Both the position numbers and the translations under genes were made by a program. The notes beneath the pieces were generated by a model. The model did no database searches, was not told the origin of the DNA, and worked only from the letters and a program-made list of their open reading frames with translations. A stretch of DNA of 64,000 nt from JBCCCJ01 sp039029315 (GTDB lineage Bacteria > Bacteroidota > Bacteroidia > J057): positions 1 through 64,000 of the forward strand of contig JBCCGK010000027.1 in NCBI GenBank assembly GCA_039029315.1, written 5' to 3'. This document shows positions 35,901 through 44,844 of the stretch, in pieces (position 1 is the first letter of the stretch; each line of letters starts with the position of its first letter).

Positions 35901-36350
35901 GGCATCTGTGGCGTCAATATCTGCATCTGATGTTCCGCCTGTTTGGCCAGTATTGTCCAGGGCCCATTGCTGGTCAAAATTGGCATCGTTGGGAAGAGTC
36001 GTAGCCATCTTCCACGGATCAAATAGGGGGAGATGTCTGGAAGATACCAGATGATTGAATTGAGCGAGTTGAACAGATGGATGATGTCTGACGATCTGTA
36101 GAACTTCCTTTTCTGACACAGCTGTAGGGTCAAACTGCATCAGATACAGGTTCATGCGTTTGGACAGTACTCGATTTGTTCGCAGAATAAATGGACGGTC
36201 AGTAGATGCCATCTCTCTTTGGAGGAGGGAGGGGGTCTCGCCTGCCTGAAATTGAATGATCAGATCTCCTGGAATCCAGCTAGCTTGTTGAGCAAAAAGA
36301 GGCAGGTTCAGGAGCACAAAGCTCCAAAAGATAAGAATTGGGCGGCACAT
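32940..36350 (-). CDS. Subtilisin-like (S8) protease with FN3 and GEVED domains, T9SS-sorted (copy 1)
   Basis: 1136 residues. A signal peptide (about 1-21) precedes a pro-region (about 25-110). The S8 catalytic domain has D171 (VVAVIDEG), H226 (HGTHVSG) and S396 (GTSMATPH), with the oxyanion Asn in SNSSFG. An inserted LDNDGNGYIDD (195-205) looks like a calcium-binding acidic loop. Two fibronectin type III-like domains, a GEVED domain (GEVEDYCITL), a third FN3-like domain and a second GEVED-like domain (GETEDYCINI) follow. The last about 75 residues (LRMYPNPTSEHVLIES... GIYFVRLHT) are a type A T9SS sorting domain. It should be a cell-surface or secreted protease. The tandem copy lies 94 bp upstream. 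Confidence 0.93.
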   Translation of the reverse strand: MCRPILIFWSFVLLNLPLFAQQASWIPGDLIIQFQAGETPSLLQREMASTDRPFILRTNRVLSKRMNLYLMQFDPTAVSEKEVLQIVRHHPSVQLAQFNHLVSSRHLPLFDPWKMATTLPNDANFDQQWALDNTGQTGGTSDADIDATDAWDVVSGGLSALGDTIVVAVIDEGIDFPHEDLTLWTNHSEIPGDGLDNDGNGYIDDVNGWNAYNQSGNLPGSVHGTHVSGIAAARGDNMIGVSGVNWNSQVMFIAGSSGDEATVLEAYGYVLEQRARYNASNGAEGAFVVASNSSFGVNFGQASNFPAWCAMYDSLGAQGVMNAVATMNIGQDVDQVGDMPATCLSDWVIAITNTDHLDQRNSGAAFGLTHIDLGAPGTNILSTFPNNTYGFISGTSMATPHVTGSLALLVAGACPALMIQYRNDPAQTALLFREFILTGVDANTSLQSSVATGGRLNVNNSLTHLLDSCANLPVDCLPPFQLSAVSHNDTSAIVSWTQWQTAQSFTLRYRLLGQTQWIDSISVTATQSTISGLSGCQQYEFQVQAYCTAGNSGYFSTSSFQTLGCCEAPQGISISTMTDTTANIKWNPVFGSTDYLLEYRPVGTTNWTMISSTDTTELLPNLSACTSYEIRIATQCGSIQLDYSPIKTFTTRGCGACLDLSYCELSGTVDFEWIRAVKIGPVDTYTDADGGYGDYTGTSFQFSVDSSYDISLTPGFNGPAFDEDWRIWIDLDQNGTFDSAELLFDPPLTIGEVTGTLVFPPGTPTGSTRMRVSMKFPGFGSPEPSPPCGEYEGGEVEDYCITLTAGDTVFCTTPSQVAVDVVANSDSMLVSWDPVAGGQMYDIRLEQSGTAIVEHFSTSSTSINIGGLASCTDYLIQIQSLCTPFGSGFSSPLSFKSQGCGVCLDLPYCPSVALNANNEWIAGISIGSFDFSSGPDQGYGSYTNFSILFPRGDTLPISLRPGFATTDKEEFWQLWADWDQNGQFDAPSELIFQAKGIDGDTLRDSIVVPLGVPTGTTRLRILMNRDSTTLPCDSPDFGETEDYCINIMPPVSVQSSHALPRLRMYPNPTSEHVLIESSRLIDAIELFSSQGQLVFRHKKLSQQKIQLSVAAYPPGIYFVRLHTTAGHWMGKLIVAP

Positions 36351-36428
36351 AAGAATTTGTTGAGGTCAAAAGGAAAGGTAGCAAAATTTTTAGTTCAGCT
36401 ACGAGAAAATTCTACAAATCAATTGAAG

Positions 36429-36451
36429 TAACTAGGAATTCACCCTAGTTA
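36429..36451 (-). terminator. Hairpin at the 3' end of protease copy 2
   Basis: TAACTAGG-AATTCAC-CCTAGTTA is a perfect 8-bp stem that overlaps the minus-strand stop codon at 36445. No T-run follows on the minus strand, so it may only attenuate or protect the transcript. Confidence 0.35.
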
Positions 36452-39400
36452 TCTGCCTTCACAACCTTTCTGATAATTCGACCAACAGAGGTATACAGGA
36501 CAATTTGGTACATCCCGGCAGAGAGGCCATCCATTGGAATCTGTGTGGTTTGATTCTGAGGTGTGTTGGTGTGCCAAATCAGTTGACCAGTCACATCCCA
36601 TATCTGAATCCGATAGATGGGAAAATCTGCCTGAACAGAGAGAACATCGCCCGCAGGATTAGGATATAGGCGAACAGAATTGACCCAGCTATTCTCAACT
36701 GAACTACTTCCTTCAGGGAGAATGTTGGCACAATACTCTTCTACCTCTCCCAAAGCGAATGTGCCGCAAGCCTCATTGACGGGAATGGGTTGTATCTGGA
36801 CACGCATGCGAGAAATCCCGGGAGTAGCGGTTGCTGGAATCATGAAACTATCTATCTGTGAAGCAATCGAGGCCAGTAATCCATCGTACATGAGCTCTGC
36901 TGAATCCTCAAAGTCACCATCCTGATTGAGGTCAAGCCAGATTCGCCAGAACTGAGCTTGCTGACTGCTGTCAAGACCAGCTTGCAGCGTGAATCCAATC
37001 TGGTCTCCGATTCTCAAATCGATGGATTGGGAGAGATAGTCCCCATATCCCTGATCATTGCCAGAGAGATTGGAAAAGGCCCCAATATCGATCTGTTCAA
37101 TCCAGCTGGCACTGGCGTCCATGCCTGTTGTCTGACAGTACTCTGTATCCCGGCAATCGCCACAACCCAATGTCCAAATAGGAGTTGAGGAAACCATTTC
37201 ACCTGTGTCTTCCTCACAGATTGGCTGAACCCTGAATTGATATTGCTCGCATGCTGTCAACGGGCCAAGAGAAACTGAATGAGAATCCACCATTGTTTGA
37301 GTCCAACTTCCTCCGATTGGACGGTATTCCAGAAGGTATTGATGATCAGGATGCCCAGAAGTCCAACTGACATCGACCATTCCGGAGCTGTCTTGTCTCC
37401 GACTTAGCTCTATCTGATTGATCGGACCACAAGGAGCAACGAAGCGGATGCAATAATCTTCTATTTCTCCCAACTCATACCCACCACACGCTTCTGGATA
37501 AGCACCATCTACGGTGAGAATTTTTGCTCCTATCCTCATCCGTGTCCGTCCGAGTGGAACATAGGAAGGGAGGGCAAGGGTACCATTGACTACTCCCTGG
37601 CTTGGAGGTGATTGATAGACCACCTCAGTGCTGTCAGAAAAGACACTGTCTTGATTGATATCAATCCAGATCCGCCATAAGATGACAGGTGGAGCTGCGT
37701 TGGAGCCCGGTACCAATCGGATGGGGTAGGTAGCAAATGGATCAAAGGCAAGGTCAGAGCTCACCCATTCCGCGAATCCATTGTTGTCGCCAGAGGCCGC
37801 AACCAAAGGACCAAGCACCACAGAATCAATGTATCCAAACTGTGTATCGGGAGCATCTATGCAGTAATCAGCTTCTGCACAAATCTCACATCCAAGAGTT
37901 GTGAGGAAGATGGAAGAAGAAAAATCATGGAGTTCCTGCTCGCAGATCGTTGCCACCTGCAATTCATAATTGGCACAAGGAGTCAGAAAAGAAAGCACAA
38001 TATTGGTATCACTAGCGATGTGATGCTGCCACAAAGAGTCCTCGATCAATCGGTATCGGATCTGATAAGCAGTAGCCCCGTATATGGCATTCCAGGAAAG
38101 GGCATTCATGCTGTCCCCAACTGATGCGGTCAGAAATTCCTCTGGAGCTTCGCAGCAGCCCTCTGTTGTGAATTGGAAACTATTGGACCATTGACTACTG
38201 TCTATAGCACAAAAAGATCGAAAACGGAGATCATAACTCGTGCAAGCTTCCAGGCCAATGAGCGAAAATTGCGTCATAGAATCCTGTGTGGAGGCCACGA
38301 TCCAACTGCTTGAATCGGCTTCTTTATAGGATAGGCTATAGGAAAAAACAGAAGAATCAACAGCCAGCCAATCAATCCAAACAGAACTATCTGTAAGCTG
38401 GGACGTGTTTATGTTTGAGACTGCAATACATTCTGAAAAGGTGGAACAGTCTGTTTGCACCATTTCAATACTGTTGAACAGGTTCAGCCGGCCATCGGTA
38501 ACCGTGATCCCGCTAAGTGCCTGAATGCTATCCACTCCTTGAAATAGATAATCTCTAACCGTGAGAGCCATATTAGCCGGGTCTAGTTTGTATTGAGAAA
38601 TGAAACCCGGACAAGGCGCAGATAACAGAAATGCAACTGCCCCTGCGATATGTGGAGACGCCATAGAGGTGCCGGTAAAGGACGAATAATTGTTGTTGGG
38701 GGTCGTGCTGAGAATATTGGTCCCGGGAGCTCCGATATCGATGGTAGTCAAGCCAAATGCCGCTCCATTGTTTTTGTTGTCATGATGGGTTGTATTGGTT
38801 ACAGCAATCATCCAGGGACTGGCACAGGCTGTAGGAACATCTCCCGTCTGATCCACATCAGAATTGTTGTTCATGGTTGCAGCTGCACTCAGGATGCCTT
38901 CCATTCCCATAGAGTCATACATGGCACACCAGATAGGGAAGTTGGCCGGATTTCCAAAGTCCACACCAAAAGATGAGTTGGTCGCCACGACAAAGGCCCC
39001 TTCTTTGCCATTGGTTTGATTGTACAAAGCTCGCATACTCAGGGCATAATCATAGGCTGTAACTACGATGGCCTCATTGCCTGATGAGCCAGCTATGGGC
39101 ATGATTTGGGCATGCCAGTTGACTCCGCTGACGCCAAGAGTATTGTTGCCTTTGGCCGATACTGTTCCTGACACATGTGTGCCGTGGCTGTCATTTGGAA
39201 TATTTCCAGTATTGCTGTAGGCATTCCAGCCATCATAATCATCGATGAAGCCATTGTTGTCATCATCCAGGCCATTGTTGGGGATTTCTCCATGATTTTT
39301 CCATAGATTCAAATCCTGATGGGAGAGATCACACCCACCGTCAATCACTGCCACCACAATGGTATCTCCCAAGGCAGTAATTCCTCCTTTGCTAATGTCC

Positions 39401-39840
39401 CAGGCTTCAGGTGCATCGATATCTGCATCAATTGTCCCATTGGTTTGCCCTGTATTGTGCATGTCCCACTGGTTGTTGAACAGACTATCGTTTGGAAAAG
39501 TGGTCTGAATTCCCCTTTGGGCTACATAGTGATTGTATTGAGCCAACTGAACCTGGGGCAAGGCACGTACTGACTCCAGGACTACTCCCTCTGATATGTG
39601 AGTTGCGTCAAATTCAAAAAGAAAAATCCTGATTCTATTGGATAATGTCTGTTTTTCCTCAAAAATAACAGACTTCCCTTCTATCACTATGGGAGGAAGT
39701 TTGGGGTCAGCATGCTCAAATCCCGGTTCTAGCATGACGATCAGCTGACCCGGAACATGCGCTTCGTTGATTTGACTGTAGAGGGGGAAGGAAAATAAAC
39801 TGTAAATAATAACAGGCAGGAGAGTAGAAGAAAGATTCAT
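36445..39840 (-). CDS. Subtilisin-like (S8) protease with FN3 and GEVED domains, T9SS-sorted (copy 2)
   Basis: 1131 residues with the same architecture as copy 1. The triad is D167 (VVAVIDGG), H222 (HGTHVSG) and S392 (GTSMASPH), and the acidic loop LDDDNNGFIDD is at 191-201. Repeated FN3-like and GEVED modules (GEIEDYCIRF, GEVEEYCANI) lead to a type A sorting domain (VRLYPNPAGDVLSVQA... AGMYQIVLYT). The signal peptide is about 1-23. The two proteases are probably co-transcribed, copy 2 first. They look like old duplicates: the catalytic domains are much closer to each other than the adhesive repeats. Confidence 0.93.
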   Translation of the reverse strand: MNLSSTLLPVIIYSLFSFPLYSQINEAHVPGQLIVMLEPGFEHADPKLPPIVIEGKSVIFEEKQTLSNRIRIFLFEFDATHISEGVVLESVRALPQVQLAQYNHYVAQRGIQTTFPNDSLFNNQWDMHNTGQTNGTIDADIDAPEAWDISKGGITALGDTIVVAVIDGGCDLSHQDLNLWKNHGEIPNNGLDDDNNGFIDDYDGWNAYSNTGNIPNDSHGTHVSGTVSAKGNNTLGVSGVNWHAQIMPIAGSSGNEAIVVTAYDYALSMRALYNQTNGKEGAFVVATNSSFGVDFGNPANFPIWCAMYDSMGMEGILSAAATMNNNSDVDQTGDVPTACASPWMIAVTNTTHHDNKNNGAAFGLTTIDIGAPGTNILSTTPNNNYSSFTGTSMASPHIAGAVAFLLSAPCPGFISQYKLDPANMALTVRDYLFQGVDSIQALSGITVTDGRLNLFNSIEMVQTDCSTFSECIAVSNINTSQLTDSSVWIDWLAVDSSVFSYSLSYKEADSSSWIVASTQDSMTQFSLIGLEACTSYDLRFRSFCAIDSSQWSNSFQFTTEGCCEAPEEFLTASVGDSMNALSWNAIYGATAYQIRYRLIEDSLWQHHIASDTNIVLSFLTPCANYELQVATICEQELHDFSSSIFLTTLGCEICAEADYCIDAPDTQFGYIDSVVLGPLVAASGDNNGFAEWVSSDLAFDPFATYPIRLVPGSNAAPPVILWRIWIDINQDSVFSDSTEVVYQSPPSQGVVNGTLALPSYVPLGRTRMRIGAKILTVDGAYPEACGGYELGEIEDYCIRFVAPCGPINQIELSRRQDSSGMVDVSWTSGHPDHQYLLEYRPIGGSWTQTMVDSHSVSLGPLTACEQYQFRVQPICEEDTGEMVSSTPIWTLGCGDCRDTEYCQTTGMDASASWIEQIDIGAFSNLSGNDQGYGDYLSQSIDLRIGDQIGFTLQAGLDSSQQAQFWRIWLDLNQDGDFEDSAELMYDGLLASIASQIDSFMIPATATPGISRMRVQIQPIPVNEACGTFALGEVEEYCANILPEGSSSVENSWVNSVRLYPNPAGDVLSVQADFPIYRIQIWDVTGQLIWHTNTPQNQTTQIPMDGLSAGMYQIVLYTSVGRIIRKVVKADN

Positions 39841-40008
39841 TCAAGTAGGCTGAGGTCAGAAAAAGTATAGCCTGGAAGATACGGGAGCCAGACCGAAATC
39901 CCAAACCGAATAAAATCCTGCTTTTCACGTGTAGGGTATAAGGGAAATTCCGATTTTCGAACTCCCTGTTGTAACTTGTTTCAGAATTGTCATCAAATCT
40001 CATCTATA

Positions 40009-43000
40009 GTGATACATTTTCGTGGATTGTTCTTGCTCATAGGAGTTTGTTTGTTGATCCCTGGTCTGGGCCAGGAGGTTGTTCATCTGGATTATCGCGT
40101 CAATACTGAATTTGAAGAACGAGAACCCATTTTTTCTCAGGATGGCAGAACGATGTACTTTTGGCGGAGAGAATCCCCTGTCAATATTGGTGGATTCTAT
40201 GATCCTGGAGATATATGGATGAGTCGAAGGGATAGTCGGGGAATCTGGCAGGAGGCCGAACATCTTGGACGTCCATTGAATGGGACTGGCCATGATTTTG
40301 TCTGGCATGTATCAGCCAATCATGATACCCTCTGGATCAATCAGAATCCGCCTGGGGTCAATGATATTGATCCGGCCTATGTGGTCCGCAACTGGGATGG
40401 GCGGTGGTCTGTTCCTCAGCGCATCAACATTCGAGATATTTCCTACAAGGGGCAGTACAAAGATTTTTTTCTGACTCCCGAACGAATCATGCTCATTCCG
40501 AATACCGATCCTTCGGGCTTTGGTGGCTCAGATTTGTTTGTGGCCTTTCCCCTCAATGATACCGCTTGGGGAAGACCGATGAATCTGGGGTCTATGATCA
40601 ATACTTCTGGTGATGAAGATGCGCCCTTTCTGGCTGCAGATGGGAGAACTCTCTATTTCAATAGCAATGGTCTTGGAGGAGAGGGAGATCACGACATATT
40701 CGTTTCCAAAAGACTGGATGATAGTTGGCGCAATTGGTCGGTTCCGACAAGTGTCGGATTGCCGATCAACTCAGAGGGATATGAATTCGATTTTCGCATC
40801 ACACCAGACGGAAAAACTGCTTTTTGGTGCTCGGATCATAACAGCTATGGCAGTAATGATATTTTCTATCTGGATCTGAAGCCATGTGAAGTAGTCTTGT
40901 ATCCCGAAGGAGATCAGCAAGTGTGTGAAGGCCAAAGTATCACATTAGAGGCGGGTTTTACCATCGAGGATGTCGATGAATATCAATGGTATCGAGATGG
41001 GAGGAGAATCTCTCAGGCCAGCACGCGTCAGCTACGGGTCAGCAGTCCGGGAACCTATCAAGTGGTGCGCATTCAGCGTGGATGTGAAGCAACCTCTGAA
41101 GAGAAAACCGTGCGCTTCATCTCCCCACCTACAGCGGGAATTGATGCAGTTCAAGGATTCTGTTTGGAAGATTCTGTCCTGCTACAAGCCAGGAGTTCCA
41201 ATGGCAATATCTATCAATGGCAATTGAATCAGCTGGACATTCCGGCGGCAACTGGCGGTAGTTATTGGGCCAAGACAGCAGGAATGTATGGGGTCAGAAT
41301 TTCTAATGGGAGTTGTGCCAGTTCTTCCCCAACCATCAATCTCAGACGATTTGCAACGCCAGTGATTTTTTCTGCCGACGACACAGTAAATGGTATTCTG
41401 CCGACCATCCCGCAATGGCAATGGACCAACAAACTTCCGCGCGAGCGAAGAGGAGATCCGATGATACGGGATGTGGAGATTGCGCCAGACGGCGGAATAT
41501 TTGTCCTGAGTACAGTAGCCAGACGGAATAGATTTTTGGATCAAATCAGTGTGTTTCGAAAGCAGGGCTTGTTTCGATTTTCTTTCCCTGAAATTGAGCA
41601 GGAAGATGGAGGAAAACGCTTCCTGGCGATTGATCCTGACGGGAAAATTTTACTTGCCGACAACACCCACTATTTGAGTAAATATCGGGCGGATGGCCAA
41701 CTCATGTGGTCCAAAAACCAGCGACGGAATGGCATAGAAGGCATTACCACCGATCCATTGGGGCATATCTATACAAGTGGGAGATTCACAGATACCTTAT
41801 TCATAGGAAGAGAGAATATCCCGGCACCGGAAAGAGATGGTTATTTTGTGGCCAAACATAGTTCTGTTGGGGAGATGCTATGGGTCAAGACCTTCCCGGT
41901 AGACAGATACAAATATGATTTTGGCAATGCTATCCATACAGATTGTATGGGCAATGTTTATGTTGCAGGTGGATTTCGATTGATCGCCAATTTCCGCGAT
42001 CCGGTTTTGAGAGCTGGCTTGAAGGGAGACAGTTTTTTTGTGATCAAAATGACGCCGGAAGGAGAGGTCATTTGGGGCCAACGTTTTTCTACTCCCTCTA
42101 CCCGAATCCGAACCAGTGATATGGATGTAGATTGTGAAGGGAATATTTATCTGACGTTGAACAGGATGTTGTACCGTCTGGATACACATGGAAGAAAAAA
42201 ATGGTCAGGGGACTTGCTTCAACCACATGGAGCGACTGCCTTTAAGACGCGAATTCAGAGTGTCAAAAAGGATGTATATATCCACGGGATTTCGGATCGG
42301 GGGCATGTGTTTGTTACCAAACTGAACCGTCTTGATCGTCAGGTGATCCTGTGGCAAAACAATGGAGCCAATACTTCAGATTTGGATGTCCCGGCTATTA
42401 CGGCAGATACAGAAGGGAATGTCATTGTCAGTGGAATTAGTCGGGGAAATGACTTTGCCGGAGCGCAATTTGATCTTACCAGTGGCTCCATTGCTTATCT
42501 GATGAAGTATGGAGAAAAAGATGTGGAGTTTCGGCGAGAACCAATCAGCATGTGTGGGAAGGATGTGATCAGTCTATATACCCGAGACATCGATGGTGTA
42601 TCTTATCAGTGGTTGGTGGATGGAGAAGAAATCCAGGGGGCAAATTCTCCCGCTTATGATGCGTATGAAGGGGGAACATATCAGGTGCTGATGTATACAG
42701 AAGACTGCGAACGTATGTCAGACCCACTTTCCCTGACAGCATGTGGAGAAGATCCGCCTGCTGTCCCTGCAATTGCCGTGGTCGAGCGTCCTGAAAGAGG
42801 AGACCGAGACCCTGCTCCTGAAGTGTTGGCACCAGAACCTGTGCTTAGTAATCCAAGAATCGAACAAGAGATTACCTATCATCCTGATGGAAGCCCGCGG
42901 AGAATCAAAAAGCGAAAAGTAGTCAGTCAACGGGAGATTCGGGTACGGAGCCAGGAAGCCGTGATCACCATTTGGGACCATGCTGCTGCAGACCATGATA

Positions 43001-43242
43001 CCATTTCTATCAATGTCAACGGGGAATGGTTGATCCAAAAATATGAATTGGTCAAAAAGAAATTGGTTCTCAACCATACCTTCCGACAGGGAGATAATTT
43101 CATCATCCTATACGCCCATAATTTAGGAACAACGCCTCCAAACACCGCTTCTATCATGGTGGATGATGGCATCAGGAAACAGACGCTGGAATTGCGATCT
43201 ACTCTTCGAAATTGTGGAACCTTGAAGGTTCGGGTGGAATAA
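40009..43242 (+). CDS. Large secreted protein with PD40-like and SBBP-like propellers and Ig domains
   Basis: 1077 residues from the GTG at 40009, chosen because it gives a compact signal peptide (IHFRGLFLLIGVCLLIPGLG); a longer TTG frame at 39976 puts 11 polar residues before it. The N-terminal part (about 20-285) is a PD40/TolB-like beta propeller (EPIFSQDGRTMYFWRRE, APFLAADGRTLYFNSNGLGG, FRITPDGKTAFWCSD). Two Ig-like domains with C-W/C pairs follow (290-465), then an SBBP-type propeller (about 480-830; GNVYVAGGFR, GNIYLTLNRM), a third Ig-like domain, and a basic C-terminal beta domain (about 930-1077). That last module recurs in other Bacteroidota surface proteins. No type A sorting domain. 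It converges on the TPR gene with 7 bp between. Confidence 0.8.
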   Translation: MIHFRGLFLLIGVCLLIPGLGQEVVHLDYRVNTEFEEREPIFSQDGRTMYFWRRESPVNIGGFYDPGDIWMSRRDSRGIWQEAEHLGRPLNGTGHDFVWHVSANHDTLWINQNPPGVNDIDPAYVVRNWDGRWSVPQRINIRDISYKGQYKDFFLTPERIMLIPNTDPSGFGGSDLFVAFPLNDTAWGRPMNLGSMINTSGDEDAPFLAADGRTLYFNSNGLGGEGDHDIFVSKRLDDSWRNWSVPTSVGLPINSEGYEFDFRITPDGKTAFWCSDHNSYGSNDIFYLDLKPCEVVLYPEGDQQVCEGQSITLEAGFTIEDVDEYQWYRDGRRISQASTRQLRVSSPGTYQVVRIQRGCEATSEEKTVRFISPPTAGIDAVQGFCLEDSVLLQARSSNGNIYQWQLNQLDIPAATGGSYWAKTAGMYGVRISNGSCASSSPTINLRRFATPVIFSADDTVNGILPTIPQWQWTNKLPRERRGDPMIRDVEIAPDGGIFVLSTVARRNRFLDQISVFRKQGLFRFSFPEIEQEDGGKRFLAIDPDGKILLADNTHYLSKYRADGQLMWSKNQRRNGIEGITTDPLGHIYTSGRFTDTLFIGRENIPAPERDGYFVAKHSSVGEMLWVKTFPVDRYKYDFGNAIHTDCMGNVYVAGGFRLIANFRDPVLRAGLKGDSFFVIKMTPEGEVIWGQRFSTPSTRIRTSDMDVDCEGNIYLTLNRMLYRLDTHGRKKWSGDLLQPHGATAFKTRIQSVKKDVYIHGISDRGHVFVTKLNRLDRQVILWQNNGANTSDLDVPAITADTEGNVIVSGISRGNDFAGAQFDLTSGSIAYLMKYGEKDVEFRREPISMCGKDVISLYTRDIDGVSYQWLVDGEEIQGANSPAYDAYEGGTYQVLMYTEDCERMSDPLSLTACGEDPPAVPAIAVVERPERGDRDPAPEVLAPEPVLSNPRIEQEITYHPDGSPRRIKKRKVVSQREIRVRSQEAVITIWDHAAADHDTISINVNGEWLIQKYELVKKKLVLNHTFRQGDNFIILYAHNLGTTPPNTASIMVDDGIRKQTLELRSTLRNCGTLKVRVE

Positions 43243-43249
43243 ATGGTGT

Positions 43250-43984
43250 TTATTCCTTCTTTGGCAACTCCTTCAATAACTCTCCCGCTTGCTTGAAGTA
43301 AAAGTGGGAGGAACGTTTTCGGATGGTCTGAAGGATATCTTTTGCCGATTCGGGTTTCTCTACCTTGATCCAGGCAAGGGCTTGATACCAATCGGCCATT
43401 TCAGCAAATTCTCCCTGCTGAATGAGTTGCAAGTGTTCGATGGCAGATTGCGATTGGCCAAGTTCAAGATGCGCCATTGCAAGGAAAAACCTCGCTTCTT
43501 CCTGATGCTCAAAATCAGGGAGTTGTAATATGTTTTCATATGATTGAATAGCCGTCAAATATTCCTTTTGATTGTATTCGATATGCGCCATCAAGAGCGC
43601 CTGAAGATTGCTTTCTCCTCTTACTTCACGCGCATCTGGTGTTATGTGAAACTTGGTATACAGATCTGGGCTGGCCAATCTCCCCGGCAGAAAAATCGCC
43701 ATCATGATGGCAAGCAAAGCCGCAATCGACAACAGACCGAATTTGTTGTTCCATGAACTGGGTTTGGACAGTCCCAATTCATCAAATCGTTTCGACAAAT
43801 CCTTCAATTGTTCGATTCGTGCAGACTTGTATACACTGTATTTTGCCATCAAAAACTCCTCCACCTCTTCCTTCAGTTTGGGGTCAGCTTCAATTTGTTC
43901 TCGAAATCCTACTGCTTCTTCTTGAGGAAGAGTGCCTTCCAAATATCGATCGATGGTTTCGATGATGTGTTGATTCGAATTCAT
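43250..43984 (-). CDS. TPR membrane protein, probable anti-sigma partner
   Basis: 244 residues. Residues 1-80 form an acidic cytoplasmic domain (IDRYLEGTLPQEEAVGFREQ), a typical head of Bacteroidota anti-sigma-like proteins without zinc ligands. A transmembrane helix follows at about 84-102 (FGLLSIAALLAIMMAIFLPG). The periplasmic part has tetratricopeptide repeats (KEYLTAIQSYENILQLPDF, EEARFFLAMAHLELGQSQSA). The 22-bp gap to the upstream sigma gene suggests one operon. A regulatory role is inferred from context. Confidence 0.8.
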   Translation of the reverse strand: MNSNQHIIETIDRYLEGTLPQEEAVGFREQIEADPKLKEEVEEFLMAKYSVYKSARIEQLKDLSKRFDELGLSKPSSWNNKFGLLSIAALLAIMMAIFLPGRLASPDLYTKFHITPDAREVRGESNLQALLMAHIEYNQKEYLTAIQSYENILQLPDFEHQEEARFFLAMAHLELGQSQSAIEHLQLIQQGEFAEMADWYQALAWIKVEKPESAKDILQTIRKRSSHFYFKQAGELLKELPKKE

Positions 43985-44006
43985 TGTATTCCTTCTGATT
44001 GTTTTT

Positions 44007-44579
44007 TTATAAAATGGTCGACTTCTTTTTTCGTCGAGCGATCAATGATCGTAGTGCAGATAGACATTTATGGCGTTTGGACGAAACACTTTTGCCAGAG
44101 GAAAACCCTACTTCCTGGGCGATTTCATCCATCCCATAGCCTTCATAATCGCGCATCCAGAGGATTTTGCGGCAGGTTTCTCCCAGTTGGTGCATAAAGC
44201 CCTGGATTTCTTCCAGTTCTTCTCTGGATTCCAGCTCCCGGAGAAAAGAATGATGCTCTTCAGCCAGATTGGGCATTTCTTCCAACCAGTGATCAGGGGT
44301 TCTTTTTCTGTCTCGAATTTTGTTTTTGCATCTGTTTTGAAAAATTCGCCAAAGGTAGGTTTTGATGCTACTCTCGCCCCGAAACTGCCCACTCTGTATG
44401 TGTAGGCTGACAGAGATGATGGCATCGGAATATGCATCCTTTGCTTCTTCCAGGCTCAGTCGGTAGGTTTTTTTTCCACCCAACACCCAGGATGCATAAT
44501 AGTCAAATAGCCGGTTGATGGATCTTTCTCGTTCCGCTCCTCCGGCTCGGATGGATTCGATGAGTTGTTCGTCGGTCAT
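44007..44579 (-). CDS. RNA polymerase sigma-70 factor, ECF type
   Basis: 190 residues from ATG 44579 (M-T-D-E-Q-L). A longer frame from ATG 44633 would start next to a promoter-like TATCTTTA (minus strand 44643-44636), so the shorter start is preferred. Region 2 has EAKDAYSDAIISVSLHIQSGQFRG-SIKTYLWRIFQN, and region 4 has LRELESREELEEIQGF, ILWMRDYEGYGMDEIAQEVG and VSSKRHKCLSALRSLI, with a helix-turn-helix. It is followed by the TPR membrane protein and is divergent from the RHS gene at 44845. The regulon is not visible. Confidence 0.88.
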   Translation of the reverse strand: MTDEQLIESIRAGGAERERSINRLFDYYASWVLGGKKTYRLSLEEAKDAYSDAIISVSLHIQSGQFRGESSIKTYLWRIFQNRCKNKIRDRKRTPDHWLEEMPNLAEEHHSFLRELESREELEEIQGFMHQLGETCRKILWMRDYEGYGMDEIAQEVGFSSGKSVSSKRHKCLSALRSLIARRKKKSTIL

Positions 44580-44718
44580 GAATGCTTTGATCGAACGTCG
44601 GACAATGGTAGAGTATAAATGTTGGCCTCCCATGGTAAAGATACAAATTGATAGGTTTTGTTACCGGACTCATTCACGTATTCTGGGCATACACCTATTT
44701 GGTCCCGGATTGTGGAGG

Positions 44719-44769
44719 CATATCATCGGAGTGGAAAAAAAAATAAAAATGCCCCCTGCTGATGATATG
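44719..44769. promoter_or_regulatory. Inverted repeat between the sigma gene and the RHS gene
   Basis: CATATCATC (44719-44727) and GATGATATG (44761-44769) are perfect 9-bp reverse complements, 33 bp apart with an A-tract between. They lie in the 265-bp divergent region, 76 bp before the RHS start. It could be an operator or an RNA hairpin; nothing decides. Confidence 0.4.
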
Positions 44770-44844
44770 TTGGGAAAGCTGGGGACGAGAGATAAGTGAA
44801 TACACACACCTTTCTTTTATCCATTCATCAAAATACGTTTAACC

